A stretch of DNA of 64,000 bases, from the NCBI GenBank assembly GCA_965224205.1, contig CBDCYN010000023.1, positions 62,001 to 126,000 on the forward strand. The letters are read 5' to 3'. The notes beneath the pieces were generated by a model. That model ran no database searches, was not told where the DNA came from, and saw only the letters and a program-made list of their open reading frames with translations. The translations under genes were made by a program, and so were the position numbers. Positions 49,349-58,180 of this stretch are shown piece after piece. The stretch's first letter is position 1; each line of letters starts with the position of its first letter. The DNA is from CBDCYN01 sp965224205 (lineage in GTDB: Bacteria > Planctomycetota > Phycisphaerae > Phycisphaerales > Phycisphaeraceae).

Positions 49349-50035
49349 TTACTTGGCCCGTCCATAGACGACGAGCTTCGTGGCCCCGGGGAAGAAGTGG
49401 ACCTCGAACGGGCCGCTTCCGACGGTCTTGGGCCCGGTGGGGGCGAGCTTGTCGTAGGTGTGGATGATCAGCGGCACACCGGTGGCGATGTACCGCTTCT
49501 TGGTCATCTCGTCGATGTCGGCGGGCTTGACGTGCACGCAGCCGTGGGACTCGGTCAGGATCACCGTCTCGCCGCGGGCAGTGGCGGCTTCAGTCTTGGG
49601 CGTGGTGTGGATGAACTCGCCGCTGATCTTCTCACCCGCCTTCTTATCGAGCCGGCGGTTCTTGTTCTTATCCTTAAAGAAGTAGCAGGTTTTGTGGCCA
49701 AAGTCGTTGAAGACCCACTTGTCGGGGACTTTCTTCGTTTTGTAGAGTTCCTGGTGCTTTTCTTCGATCTCCTGGCGAGTCACCGGGGTGACGGTCTTAA
49801 GCGCACGCATTTTTCCTTTGTGCTGGACCCACAGCTCACCGCCGCGGTCTTCGAGCTTGCTGCCCCAGCGGACCCTCGACCAGTACGCGTACCGAGAGCT
49901 CGAATGCTTCCCGCAGTAGGCGACCACGTACCGGCCCTGGTCGGTGGGCCCGGCCCGAAACCCATCGGCGCCCATCGTCGCGTTCTTGGGCCCCCCGACC
50001 GCGTCGTAGATCTGGATAATGACCTTTTTAGCCAT
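49349..50035 (-). CDS. YkuD-type L,D-transpeptidase-like protein
   Basis: 228 residues. The C-terminal half has the YkuD signature ILTESHGCVHVKPADIDEM with the catalytic Cys in SHGCxxV and a His upstream in GEFIHTTP. Members cross-link peptidoglycan stems or attach proteins to them. There is no signal peptide (MAKKVIIQIYDAVGG), and the N-terminal ~90 residues are unusual for the family, with a WGSKLEDRGGELWVQHKG segment that suggests another small beta domain. A lysine-rich linker (FKDKNKNRRLDKKAGEK) resembles a calcium-loop sequence. Without an export signal its place of action is unclear; planctomycetes have thin peptidoglycan. Confidence 0.8.
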   Translation of the reverse strand: MAKKVIIQIYDAVGGPKNATMGADGFRAGPTDQGRYVVAYCGKHSSSRYAYWSRVRWGSKLEDRGGELWVQHKGKMRALKTVTPVTRQEIEEKHQELYKTKKVPDKWVFNDFGHKTCYFFKDKNKNRRLDKKAGEKISGEFIHTTPKTEAATARGETVILTESHGCVHVKPADIDEMTKKRYIATGVPLIIHTYDKLAPTGPKTVGSGPFEVHFFPGATKLVVYGRAK

Positions 50036-50389
50036 GATTGCTAACCTACAGCATAGCTAGAAAAACGCCCGTTTCTACCCCCCTCCTCTGGGGCCCGGGC
50101 ATTTAGCGGATCGTGACCCAGGCGAAGGGTGTCTTACAACCCAAGCCGCGTCCGCGACGACACGATTTTGCCGAAGATTATGGAAATCTGGCGTCAGGTG
50201 GTTATACTAAATCAGTCTGAATATCTCGACGGCGTGGCTGGGGTAAAAATCGAAACGAGGGAGGTAGGGAGGTAAAGTTCTAATTTTATTTTTGAAGCGG
50301 AGTGAAGCTTTTCAGGGATCGCGGGCCTTTGGTCGCAACGCGTCACCCGCGATTTGATCCGTCTCAACAGGCCAATCAGGAGAAACACG
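50036..50389. other. Divergent intergenic region
   Basis: Carries the promoters of an L,D-transpeptidase-like gene and a PEP-CTERM gene. TATACT at 50203-50208 is a possible -10 for the latter; no matching -35 was found. Confidence 0.4.
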
Positions 50390-51019
50390 ATGCGAAGAAG
50401 AATTTTAAATCTTACGTTAGCGGCGGTGGTCTTACCGGCAGGCGTAGAGGCCTGGGCCGATCCGGTCTACCTCAACAACACCAACATCACCGTCGAGGTG
50501 GGGCCGGGCACCTCCCCGGGCAGCTTCAACAATACCTTCTCGGGCGGCAATACCATCGAGAAAGTCATCGACGCCCCTTCCGCCGACGCCGAGGAGTTCC
50601 ACAACCAGGGGACGCATATCTGGTTCACCGCGAGTCAGGTGGGCGGGGGCCTGGAGCTGCTGTTCGACTTCGGCCAGGAGTTTGACATCTCGACGCTGCA
50701 CTTCTGGAACTTTACGAGTGAGAGCTTCGACGTCGACAACGTCGACTTCACGTTCTTTAATAGCGCCAACGACCAGGTCGGGGCGTTGTCGATCGTGCCG
50801 GCGCTGGGCTCGAGCCCCGGGATTCGCGCCGAGGACATCCCCCTGGCCGCCCCATTGAACGTTCAGTTCGTGACGGCTTTCCTGTCTGGCAGTAACCGTG
50901 AGGTCGATTTCCAGAACATCGGGTTCACCGCGGAGGTCTCCGAGCCGATCCCCGAGCCATCAAGCGTCGCGCTGCTGGGCGCCGTGGCCGTGGGCGTCGC
51001 CTGGCGCCGCCGCCGGTAG
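50390..51019 (+). CDS. PEP-CTERM secreted protein
   Basis: 209 residues. CAGGAG precedes the ATG at 50390; the frame is open 36 bp earlier without such a site. Signal peptide ~1-24 (ILNLTLAAVVLPAGVEAWA). The mature domain is beta-rich, VEVGPGTSPGSFNNTFSGG and LELLFDFGQEFDISTLHFWN, resembling jelly-roll domains of the discoidin or choice-of-anchor sort. C-terminus IPEPSSVALLGAVAVGVAWRRRR is a textbook PEP-CTERM signal. No neighbours on the same operon. Confidence 0.86.
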   Translation: MRRRILNLTLAAVVLPAGVEAWADPVYLNNTNITVEVGPGTSPGSFNNTFSGGNTIEKVIDAPSADAEEFHNQGTHIWFTASQVGGGLELLFDFGQEFDISTLHFWNFTSESFDVDNVDFTFFNSANDQVGALSIVPALGSSPGIRAEDIPLAAPLNVQFVTAFLSGSNREVDFQNIGFTAEVSEPIPEPSSVALLGAVAVGVAWRRRR

Positions 51020-51466
51020 CGGCTCAAGGCTTCCGCAACTGTAGATCGTCGTGTCTTGGCCTGTTTGTTTTTCAGGTGGACGGTTATCCCGCATCGATAA
51101 GGATCGGGGTTTGCCGCAGGCTTCAGCTGCGCGCTGCCAGCCCGTGGTCTGGGGTTTGGATGGCCACACACCCGTCTGATCCTCCCATCTACAAACCTCC
51201 TTGGTTTTTTCGTTCTCTTGAGTCGTTCGTCCGGGGCGCCAGCGGTCAATTGCCAAGCCAAAGCCGCGGGGTGATCGCAGGTAGCGTGGCAGGTCGTGAC
51301 GGGCCCGCCGCCTTCGATACGGGGGGGTTCCAATGTATCGGGTGTGATGGAATCTCCTCGAGTTGCGATCCTACAATAGCACGGAGAGATTCGTGGGATA
51401 TGCGAATTATCATTTTATGGGACAGCCCTTGGCGCCAGCGGGTCAAGGCCACAAGGAGTATCTGCG
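51020..51466. other. Intergenic stretch, nothing recognised
   Basis: Short frames only. The last ~60 bp before 51467 include AATTATCATTTTATGGG, an AT-rich patch that could belong to the promoter of the next gene. Confidence 0.35.
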
Positions 51467-52735
51467 ATGAGCAAACGGTCATTCTTTCTGGGCGGCGCGG
51501 TGGTTGTGACGGGGTTGGCGGGCGGGCCGGTGTGTCCGTTGTACGGGGCGAACGCGAATCTGTTCATCTCAGCGGAGCGGTCTAATTCCGATAAGAGCTT
51601 CGGTGGGCCGGCGGTGGTGGAGGTGATGATCCAGGACCTAGACATCGAAGAGACTGATGAAGCCGAAGGCGAGCCGGATGTCACGGTCAACGGGCAGATC
51701 TTGCGCATGGCCCAGGCCACGAACGGTAGCTGGTACGGGTACTTCGCGGTCTCAGACGCGGCCCACGCCGCCGACCAAACCGTTGGGCTGCCGGGCACGG
51801 GCCTGGATTTCGGCGTGATCGTCGATTCAGCTACCGCCGAGGTCGCGGCCGGGGTGGTATTCAGCGATCCGTTCGAGGTGGCCCTGCCCAAGGCGATCGT
51901 CCCCGGCGGTGGGCCGTTGCTCAATCACGTGGTGAGGAACCCCCCCGCGCTCAACACCGACCCGCAGGTGCTCTCGGGGCAGATCGGGATCGACCCGGTT
52001 CAGTGGCCGGTGGTTCAGGTGATCGACCTGCCGGCGCCGGGTGAGGTGGTCACGAAGCTTGTCAACGGGCAGGTGGTGGTCGAGGTCCTCGAGGACTGGG
52101 CGCCGGTGATCGTGCAATACAACAAAGGCGGCGGCGTGCAGACCACGACCTTGAGCTACAACGACCTGCCCGACGTCGCGATCGGCACCGACAAGGCCCA
52201 ATACCTGCCCGGTGAGGACGTGCTGCTGGCCATCTTCGACCCCCAGCTGAACATCGACCCCACGGACAACGACTCGTGGACGTTCGACGTGTCGGGCGAA
52301 GGCAAGACGTTTTACCAGGCGTTCAACGCCGACGGCGTAGGCGACGCCAACGGCACGGCCGGCCTCGTGGACCTGGGCCCGGACCTTGATGACCTGTTCT
52401 TCGATGGCCGCGGGGTGCTGACCATGACGCTCACGTCCGGGCTGGAGCTGGGCAGCAACGATCACCAGCCGGACATGAGCGTCAATGACAACGTCACCTC
52501 GTTTTCCTCGATTGTTACGCTGGTCGAGACCGACGCTGATTCGGGGATCTTCACCGTGTTCGACGATAGCGGCCGGTCGATCATCAGGATCGCCGACGAC
52601 GCCCAGCCGGGGGTGGTGGGTGAGCTGATGTACCACGGTCAGACGATCCCGATCGTGGTGGTGCCGGAGGTGTCGAGCCTGTCGATGCTCGTGATCGGCG
52701 GGCTTGCCGCGGCGAACCGTCGCCGTCACCGGTAA
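51467..52735 (+). CDS. PEP-CTERM-like secreted protein with S-layer-like beta domains
   Basis: 422 residues. CAAGGAG precedes the ATG. Signal peptide ~1-28 (FFLGGAVVVTGLAGGPVCPLYG). The mature part contains VVEVMIQDLDIEETDEAEG, IGTDKAQYLPGEDVLLAIFD and SIVTLVETDADSGIFTVFDD. Such motifs (a tyrosine-pro-gly-asp strand start, then ET-D-D-SG-F) recall repeats of archaeal, notably thaumarchaeal, S-layer-like proteins (impression from memory). The C-terminus VPEVSSLSMLVIGGLAAANRRRHR has the hydrophobic helix and arginine end of PEP-CTERM but PEV in place of PEP. A bidirectional terminator follows. Possibly a structural cell-surface protein. Confidence 0.82.
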   Translation: MSKRSFFLGGAVVVTGLAGGPVCPLYGANANLFISAERSNSDKSFGGPAVVEVMIQDLDIEETDEAEGEPDVTVNGQILRMAQATNGSWYGYFAVSDAAHAADQTVGLPGTGLDFGVIVDSATAEVAAGVVFSDPFEVALPKAIVPGGGPLLNHVVRNPPALNTDPQVLSGQIGIDPVQWPVVQVIDLPAPGEVVTKLVNGQVVVEVLEDWAPVIVQYNKGGGVQTTTLSYNDLPDVAIGTDKAQYLPGEDVLLAIFDPQLNIDPTDNDSWTFDVSGEGKTFYQAFNADGVGDANGTAGLVDLGPDLDDLFFDGRGVLTMTLTSGLELGSNDHQPDMSVNDNVTSFSSIVTLVETDADSGIFTVFDDSGRSIIRIADDAQPGVVGELMYHGQTIPIVVVPEVSSLSMLVIGGLAAANRRRHR

Positions 52736-52797
52736 GGGCAGGGGGTGTCCGGTCCGACGTAGCGGGCGGGCCCGCTCCCAGCTAGAGATGAACAAAA

Positions 52798-52835
52798 AAC
52801 ACCGCGCCCCGGATGAAGGGCGCGGTGTTTTTTAA
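52798..52835. terminator. Bidirectional intrinsic terminator between convergent genes
   Basis: Perfect 12-bp stem AACACCGCGCCC (52798-52809) / GGGCGCGGTGTT (52818-52829), 8-base loop, with T run on the plus side and A run on the left, so it can terminate both the plus-strand PEV-CTERM gene and the minus-strand PEP-CTERM gene. Confidence 0.92.
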
Positions 52836-52856
52836 TTCGAATGGCTGTGCCTGGTT

Positions 52857-53735
52857 TTAACGTCGACGGCGGGTGACGGTAAGCCCCAATGAGGCCAGAC
52901 CCATCACGCCCAGCGCCGCTGAGATCGGCTCGGGGATCCCGGGGTCCGCGGGGTCGTCTGGCACCGTAGCGCCCAGCTGGGAGATATACGCGGTCGAATC
53001 CAGAACCGTATCGCCCGAGTCGGCGATAATAAACGTCAGGGTGTTGTCTGTAGCACCATCGCCTACGAAGGAACTGAACGTGTGGACGAAGGGTCCGGGG
53101 CTCCCGTCGGCATTGGTTAAGATCCCGTCGAGTTCCGTTCCGGCTACGAAGTCCATGTCCGGGTGATCCACATTGACGGGGTCGCCGTCGACGTCGGCGA
53201 TGTTGGTCCCATTGACGTAGAGCCCGAACGCGTCGATAAACGTTGTGCCGACAAACTCGTCGAACTCGTCACTTCCCCAGACCACGTTGAAGAACACCGT
53301 GTCAAAACCGGGCAAAAGATCGAAGTTGACATCGATCTGGGTCACGTCAGCGTGGTCAAAAGACCCGCCCGTGATCGGGTCGAGCAACACCTCCTGGCCT
53401 GGGGTCGCCGCGACGCCGAAGCTCGTCGTATTGCTGTCACTGATGTTGGGCCCGTCGCCGTAGTCGGCCACGTCTCCGGAGCTGATCACAATCCCCGGGC
53501 CGATGCCGTAGGTGCCGGAGGCGTTCGTGTACGTCCCGGCAGACATCGCCACGCCGTCGTCGTGGCCGGAGACGGTGAAGGTGTTGACCACCAAACCGCT
53601 GCCGGCGTTGATCAGCGACGTCTCGAGCGTCGTAGCGTCCAGCGTCGGGGAGACCGTGATCGCGTGAGCGTTGGTGGCGATCCCCACCGCTGCAATCGCC
53701 GCGATACCACATGACAAGCATACCTTGTGTCTCAT
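52857..53735 (-). CDS. PEP-CTERM protein with choice-of-anchor L domain
   Basis: 292 residues from the ATG at 53735, preceded by AAAGGA; the frame opens 72 bp earlier. Signal peptide ~1-25 (CGIAAIAAVGIATNAHA). The domain matches the choice-of-anchor L family: LVVNTFTVSGHDDG, GPGIVISSGDVADYGDGPN, VDFDLLPGFDTVFFNVVWGSDEFDEF-like core and DAFGLYVNGTNIADVDG. The C-terminus GIPEPISAALGVMGLASLGLTVTRRRR is a PEP-CTERM signal. Function unknown; surface-exposed. Confidence 0.9.
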   Translation of the reverse strand: MRHKVCLSCGIAAIAAVGIATNAHAITVSPTLDATTLETSLINAGSGLVVNTFTVSGHDDGVAMSAGTYTNASGTYGIGPGIVISSGDVADYGDGPNISDSNTTSFGVAATPGQEVLLDPITGGSFDHADVTQIDVNFDLLPGFDTVFFNVVWGSDEFDEFVGTTFIDAFGLYVNGTNIADVDGDPVNVDHPDMDFVAGTELDGILTNADGSPGPFVHTFSSFVGDGATDNTLTFIIADSGDTVLDSTAYISQLGATVPDDPADPGIPEPISAALGVMGLASLGLTVTRRRR

Positions 53736-53914
53736 AGCTTTCTTTTCCTTTCTTTGCTGTTTACCTTCCTTAAACCTGATTAGAGATGGTGGTGCTTTCT
53801 CGGTCAACGATGTGGCCCCGGCAACTCCATCAATACGTCAATATATGCAAGATAGGCATTCTATATAAGAATGTGAACGGAGTCAACCTTTATTTGCTGA
53901 GAATTTGGCGAGGG
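53736..53914. other. Upstream region of the choice-of-anchor L gene
   Basis: AT-rich (53790-53890), likely the promoter region of the minus-strand gene; no defined hexamers. Confidence 0.35.
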
Positions 53915-54057
53915 CAGGGCAATTGCATTCTCACTGAAATGCCGTTGATCCCAGGTAATGGGACCTCACGCGTCAGGGGTAGACCCTCGATTGTGACTCG
54001 TGAGGCGGGGTCCGTCGTCCTGCCAACTCGGTTCACCGGGAGAATGTGATCGCCCTG
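53915..54057. repeat. 143-bp MITE, CAGGGCAATTGCATTCTC ends
   Basis: Ends CAGGGCAATTGCATTCTC (53915-53932) and GAGAATGTGATCGCCCTG (54040-54057) are inverted with a few mismatches and match those of the 142-bp element at 49206-49347. Interiors differ in sequence though equal in length. Confidence 0.7.
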
Positions 54058-54266
54058 GTGGCGGGGATTCTATGCGCAAAAACTGATCCCACACCAACAA
54101 TGCGTAGAAAAAAGCAACATCAACCGGTCATGCCCCCATGAAATGTGCGATCTTGATGGGGCGCCAGGCGAAAATCACACTAGCTGCAAACGCGCCGCTT
54201 GCTACCAACGATCTACTGAGGCTGAAGACATGGCGTGGTCGCAGATAGCAGGGCGATCTTATTTAC

Positions 54267-54353
54267 AAGCTGTTTCAAAATCTGTATCCCGTTGGTTTCC
54301 GCACGGGCTGACAAGCAGCCAGTGGCACCCGTCCATGGTTTTTGAAACAGCTT
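54267..54353. repeat. 87-bp inverted-repeat element
   Basis: AAGCTGTTTCAAAA (54267-54280) and its exact complement TTTTGAAACAGCTT (54340-54353) bound a unit whose interior (GCAGCCAGTGGCACCCGTCC) is related to the hairpin pair at 43705-43776. Confidence 0.65.
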
Positions 54354-54519
54354 CTTAATTTTTTTGACCCCTCGTGGCGACTCAGAATCGAGGGTGGCAC
54401 TCGTGAAACCAGCCGTTGAATGGGAATCACCCGTCCTGACATACCAGAAACAAGGGTTAAATTCCCAATCAGGCCGCCCTGGTGGTTCGCGGCTAACCTC
54501 ATGGATGACGGCCTCACCT

Positions 54520-54840
54520 CTAAACCGCGGCGACCTCGATGAACCGGCTGACGCTTTTCAAGTCGCGTAAGACGTCCACGGTGGCGCGGATCTTTCCGGC
54601 TTGGCCGGGTTTGGCTTGGACAGGGTGCAGCTTGACCATCTGTCCGCCATACATCCGCCCCCCGCGCGGTCGGGGTTGATATTGGCTAGCACGGACCTTC
54701 CGCAAGTGGTGGTTGAGCGCCTGGTTATGGGCGTCTTTGTAGAGCAAGCGCACCAACGTCTTGGCCGCAGCTTCGTTCGTCGGGTTTTTAACGACGGTCA
54801 CTTGGACCGTCGTCCCGGGTTGGATGTCATCAAGCATCAT
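54520..54840 (-). CDS. Small basic protein of unknown function next to ribosomal genes
   Basis: 106 residues from the ATG pair at 54840/54837 (CGGAGCA upstream); an in-frame ATG at 54900 is less likely. Sequence features: VQVTVVKNPTNEAAAKTLVR, then a basic RPRGGRMYGGQMVKLHPVQA segment and RATVDVLRDLKSVSRFIEVA at the end. The basic, glycine-containing middle suggests nucleic acid or ribosome binding (inference). It lies 263 bp downstream of rplL on the same strand, where rpoB would usually be. The composition fits its neighbours and the protein seems genuine; no family could be named. Confidence 0.7.
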   Translation of the reverse strand: MMLDDIQPGTTVQVTVVKNPTNEAAAKTLVRLLYKDAHNQALNHHLRKVRASQYQPRPRGGRMYGGQMVKLHPVQAKPGQAGKIRATVDVLRDLKSVSRFIEVAAV

Positions 54841-55103
54841 CTGAATTGCTCCGTATCGAGATGCGGTCCATGATTCTTGTTCTTCATGACCACGCCTCAC
54901 ATGGCGGGTGAACCCGGTTCATTTTGCGACCCCAATGACAACTGCCGTGGCCTGCGAACGGGCTAGCCCACCGCGATCGTCCGCACGAGGGTCACCATGC
55001 CTCCAACCGCTTGCCGACCCGTCAAGCCCGTCGGCGGGCTAAACACGCATGGTGGGTCCAACCCGGCAACCCGCTGCGGGCCCCGATCCCCGACACGGGG
55101 GGG
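54841..55103. other. Spacer between rplL and the small basic gene
   Basis: Contains AGCCCG-TCGG-CGGGCT (55028-55043), a weak hairpin, and GC-rich runs, but no T tract typical of a terminator. Confidence 0.35.
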
Positions 55104-55517
55104 TTACTTGAGCTCGACCTCGGCGCCTTCGTCTTTGAGCTTCTTGGCGATCTCCTCGGCTTCTTCCTTTGGGGCGGCCTCTTTGACCGTCGCGGGGCAG
55201 CCCTCGACAAGCTCCTTGGCTTCCTTTAGGCCCATGCCGGTGATGGCGCGGACGACCTTGATGACGTTGATCTTCTTATCGCCGTGGGACTTGAGCACGA
55301 CGTCGAAATCGGTCTTCTCCTCGGCCTCTTCAGCGGCCCCGCCACCGGCCGGGCCGGCGACCATCACCGCCCCGCCCGCAGCCGGCTCGATGCCGTAGGC
55401 GTCCTTGAGATAGTTGCCCAGCTCGACCGCCTGCTTGAGGGTCAACTCAACGAGCTGGTCTCCGAGTGATTTAATCTCTTGCGGTACTTCGACTGCCGCG
55501 GTGGTTTCTTCAGACAT
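55104..55517 (-). CDS. rplL: Ribosomal protein bL12 (L7/L12)
   Basis: 137 residues; somewhat longer than the usual ~120-125 because the linker is extended (AAGGAVMVAGPAGGGAAEEAEE). The N-terminal dimerisation domain (LGDQLVELTLKQAVELGNYLKD) and the C-terminal factor-binding domain (FDVVLKSHGDKKINVIKVVR, then GMGLKEAKELVEGCPATVKE) are intact. AGAGGTAA stands before the ATG at 55517. The protein forms the ribosomal stalk with L10 and recruits translation factors. Last recognised ribosomal gene of the cluster. Confidence 0.96.
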   Translation of the reverse strand: MSEETTAAVEVPQEIKSLGDQLVELTLKQAVELGNYLKDAYGIEPAAGGAVMVAGPAGGGAAEEAEEKTDFDVVLKSHGDKKINVIKVVRAITGMGLKEAKELVEGCPATVKEAAPKEEAEEIAKKLKDEGAEVELK

Positions 55518-55666
55518 CTTTGTTACCTCTTGATACAAAAAGCGGATAGCTCAATAGGTCGCCAGCCGTTCTGGCGATTTAACCCCGAAGGGCCAGTTGA
55601 ACCGTGGTTGTCTTCGTTCGATTCCTCTCCATCCATAGGACACCTGAACACTCATCCCTAGATAAT

Positions 55667-56206
55667 CTACGCCGCTTGGATCGCCTCCCCTTTTTCGAGT
55701 TTGTCTTGGATCGTCTTGACGATCGACGCGATCTTGGCACCGGGTCCGGTGATCTGGCCCGCGAGGTTGCGCCCGGGGCTGAGGAAGATCTGCACGGCCT
55801 GGGCCTGGGCCTCTTCGCGCGTGGGATACTCGCTAAGCTCCTTGATCTGCTCGGGGCCGAAGGCCTGGCCCTCCATCAGGGCGCCCTTGAACTCCAGGTT
55901 CTCGACCTGCTTGGCCAGGTCGATCAGTTGGCGGGCGACATCGACCACGCTGGCCCCGCCATACACGAGGGTGCTGGGCCCGGTGAGCATCTGCCCTAGG
56001 CCTTCCAGGCTCGAGCCCTCGAACGCCTGCCTGGCGAGGGTGTTTTTAACGACCGTGACCTTGATCTCTTTTTCCGCCAGCTTGCTGCGCAGATCGTTGA
56101 GAGGGTTGGCCTCGACGTTGCAGATGTCGATCACGACCGCTCCGTCGTATTCGGCGAACCGCTGGCGGTACGATTCCGTGATCAACTTTTTAATAGGCTT
56201 GCTCAT
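55667..56206 (-). CDS. rplJ: Ribosomal protein uL10
   Basis: 179 residues. Stalk base protein that binds 23S rRNA and several L7/L12 dimers. Recognised from MSKPIKKLITESYRQRFAEY, VTVVKNTLARQAFEG, GPSTLVYGG and the C-terminal helix AKIASIVKTIQDKLEKGE that holds L12. TGAGGA precedes the ATG. In bacteria L10 with L12 often represses its own leader mRNA; the 89-bp rplA-rplJ gap here is short and no such leader structure was defined. Confidence 0.95.
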   Translation of the reverse strand: MSKPIKKLITESYRQRFAEYDGAVVIDICNVEANPLNDLRSKLAEKEIKVTVVKNTLARQAFEGSSLEGLGQMLTGPSTLVYGGASVVDVARQLIDLAKQVENLEFKGALMEGQAFGPEQIKELSEYPTREEAQAQAVQIFLSPGRNLAGQITGPGAKIASIVKTIQDKLEKGEAIQAA

Positions 56207-56295
56207 CGAAGATTCCTCAAGGCCCCATGGTCGTGGCGAACGCCAGGGCGTGTGCCTGTCATATCACTTGAGCTGGGGTTTTTGATTGTTCCTAT

Positions 56296-56976
56296 CTATA
56301 TCTGCACCTGCACGCCCGGGGTCATGGTCGCCGAAAGGGTGACTTTCTTGATGTATTGGCCCTTGACCGGGGGGGGCTTCATCTTCGAGATCGTTTCGAT
56401 AAAGGCGGTGGCGTTCTCGACCAGCTGATCCGGTTTGAAGCTCTGCTTGCCGATGACCGCATGGACGTTGCCGCCCGCGTCGTTGCGGAACTCGATCTTG
56501 CCCGCGGCGTATTCCTTGACCGCTTGGGGGATGTTCGGGGTCACGGTCCCGCTCTTGGGTGACGGCATCAGCCCTTTGGGCCCCAGGGTCCGGCCCAGCT
56601 TGCTGACGATCCGCATCATGTCGGGGCTGGCGACGGCGACGTCGAACTCGAACCAGCCGTCTTCGATCTTCTTGACCAGCTCCTGGCCGCCGGCCTCGAT
56701 CGCCCCGGCCTCCTTAGCGTCGCCCGTGACGTCTTCGGCACAGAACGCGATCACACGCTTGGACTTGCCGATCCCGTGCGGCAGCGACGTAGCGCCACGC
56801 ACCATCTGGTCGGCCTGCTTGGGGTCGATCCCCAGGTGCATGCAGATCTCCACCGTCTGATCGAATTTCACCTTTTTAAAGGCTTTGACCTTCTCGACCG
56901 CAGCGTCCAGGGGCAAGATTTCGTCCTTCTCGACCTGCTTTGAGTCCGCTTGATAACGTTTGCTGTGTTTGGGCAT
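56296..56976 (-). CDS. rplA: Ribosomal protein uL1
   Basis: 226 residues from ATG 56976 (MPKHSKRYQADSKQ). L1-stalk protein of the large subunit, which moves deacylated tRNA and can bind its own mRNA. Typical segments: LDAAVEKVKAFKKVKFDQTVE, DPKQADQMVRGATSLPHGIGK, LGRTLGPKGLMPSPKSGTV and IGKQSFKPDQLVENATAFIE. The frame is open upstream to 57060 but the family N-terminus begins at 56976. The 223-bp gap to rplK is unusually large for this pair. Confidence 0.96.
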   Translation of the reverse strand: MPKHSKRYQADSKQVEKDEILPLDAAVEKVKAFKKVKFDQTVEICMHLGIDPKQADQMVRGATSLPHGIGKSKRVIAFCAEDVTGDAKEAGAIEAGGQELVKKIEDGWFEFDVAVASPDMMRIVSKLGRTLGPKGLMPSPKSGTVTPNIPQAVKEYAAGKIEFRNDAGGNVHAVIGKQSFKPDQLVENATAFIETISKMKPPPVKGQYIKKVTLSATMTPGVQVQI

Positions 56977-57199
56977 GATGCATCTCGATCTTGTACACCG
57001 CTTGTCTTTAATTAACCGCGGCTTAGGATCTCCCACGATCAGGCCCGTGGTCAGCCTCACCCGAAGCCCTCCGGAACCCCCGGAAGCTTATCTCGGGTTT
57101 CAAAAGCCTCTTTTTTACGTCCAGGCGAACAGAGGTCCCGTATCGTAGCGGTCGGGGTCCGCGGGTCAAGCCCGGACACCCCTGTCTTCCCGCTTAGAT

Positions 57200-57628
57200 C
57201 TAGCCCTCGACGGTCACCCCCATAGACCGGGCGGTCCCGGCGATGGTTTTTTTTACCGCTTCGAGGCTGTGCCCGGTCATCTCCTTTTGTTTTTCTTTGG
57301 CGATGGTTTCGAGCTGATCGTTGGTGATCGTGCCCACCTTGTTCTTATTGGGCACGCCCGAGCCCTTGTCGATCCCCGCGGCGTCTTTGATCAGCACCGC
57401 AGCGGGGGGGCTAGTGACCACGAAGTCGAACGATCGATCTTTATAAACCGTGATCACGCAGCCGACGACCTTGCCGTTAAGCTGCTTGGTGCGGTCGTTG
57501 AACTGCTGGATGAATTGACCGGGGTTTACCCCGTTTTGGCCCAGGGCCGGGCCGATCGGCGGCGCGGGCGTGGCCTGGCCGCCGGGGGCTTGGATCTTGA
57601 ACACGGTTTCGATCGGTTTCTTGGCCAT
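57200..57628 (-). CDS. rplK: Ribosomal protein uL11
   Basis: 142 residues. GTPase-centre protein binding 23S rRNA. Recognised by VFKIQAPGGQATPAPPIGPALGQ (N-domain) and GVPNKNKVGTITNDQLETIA in the rRNA-binding C-domain; ends MGVTVEG. First gene of the rplKAJL set; no nusG or secE gene precedes it within the window. A promoter candidate lies ~260 bp upstream. Confidence 0.96.
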   Translation of the reverse strand: MAKKPIETVFKIQAPGGQATPAPPIGPALGQNGVNPGQFIQQFNDRTKQLNGKVVGCVITVYKDRSFDFVVTSPPAAVLIKDAAGIDKGSGVPNKNKVGTITNDQLETIAKEKQKEMTGHSLEAVKKTIAGTARSMGVTVEG

Positions 57629-57890
57629 AGTCGGGTCACCTGCTTAATCAGTCACCGCGTCGTCTCCACGCGTGGATGAAAATTCTTACCTTCGGGGTTA
57701 TACGCATCGTGTGTCTAAGGGCTACGTCACAGGCTCGTTTGGCCCCAGCGATGGTCGCGGCGCGTACACGGTCACGCTGCGATGCCATCCGCGACGGGTT
57801 GACCCGGCCATGCTCGGGTGAACTTTTACTCTAAGAGGATCTCAGACACCACCTTGTCATGGCCTGGCGATGCACGTCCACAAGTCCTTT
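57629..57890. promoter_or_regulatory. Leader region of the ribosomal cluster
   Basis: No gene; predicted ~255-nt untranslated leader of rplK if the promoter below is right. No clear structured regulator recognised. Confidence 0.35.
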
Positions 57891-57919
57891 AATATAATCA
57901 AGTCAATATCGAACGACAA
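57891..57919 (-). promoter_or_regulatory. Candidate promoter for rplKAJL
   Basis: On the minus strand TTGTCG (57919-57914) and TATATT (57896-57891) with a 17-bp AT-rich spacer; 4/6 and 5/6 matches to the sigma70 consensus. Confidence 0.45.
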
Positions 57920-58180
57920 ATGAGGTGGTCGACATTTCAGGGTCTTTCCAGGCCAACGCGTATCGCACGGCATGGGCCCGGATCGCGTGTCTGCGACGAA
58001 CCTCGCTGACCCTCACCGCGAGGAAAAGAAAGAACAAAAGATAACTCAATCCTGTCGCACGCCTTGAGATCGGCGATACGCGTTGGCCCTGGGGGTCGTT
58101 CAGTTTTTCCCAGGCGATCCTCGAATGAGAGCCAGGGCTTCGTTGAGCTTCCCCAGGGAAAGTAGACGGTCCCACAGCTA
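57920..58180. other. Intergenic stretch before MITE
   Basis: No convincing gene between the ribosomal promoter candidate and the MITE at 58181. Confidence 0.35.

Noticed and set aside
51827..52795. 322-codon minus-strand frame opposite the PEV-CTERM gene
   Set aside because: Shadow; lacks any domain, while the plus-strand protein has a signal peptide and sorting signal.
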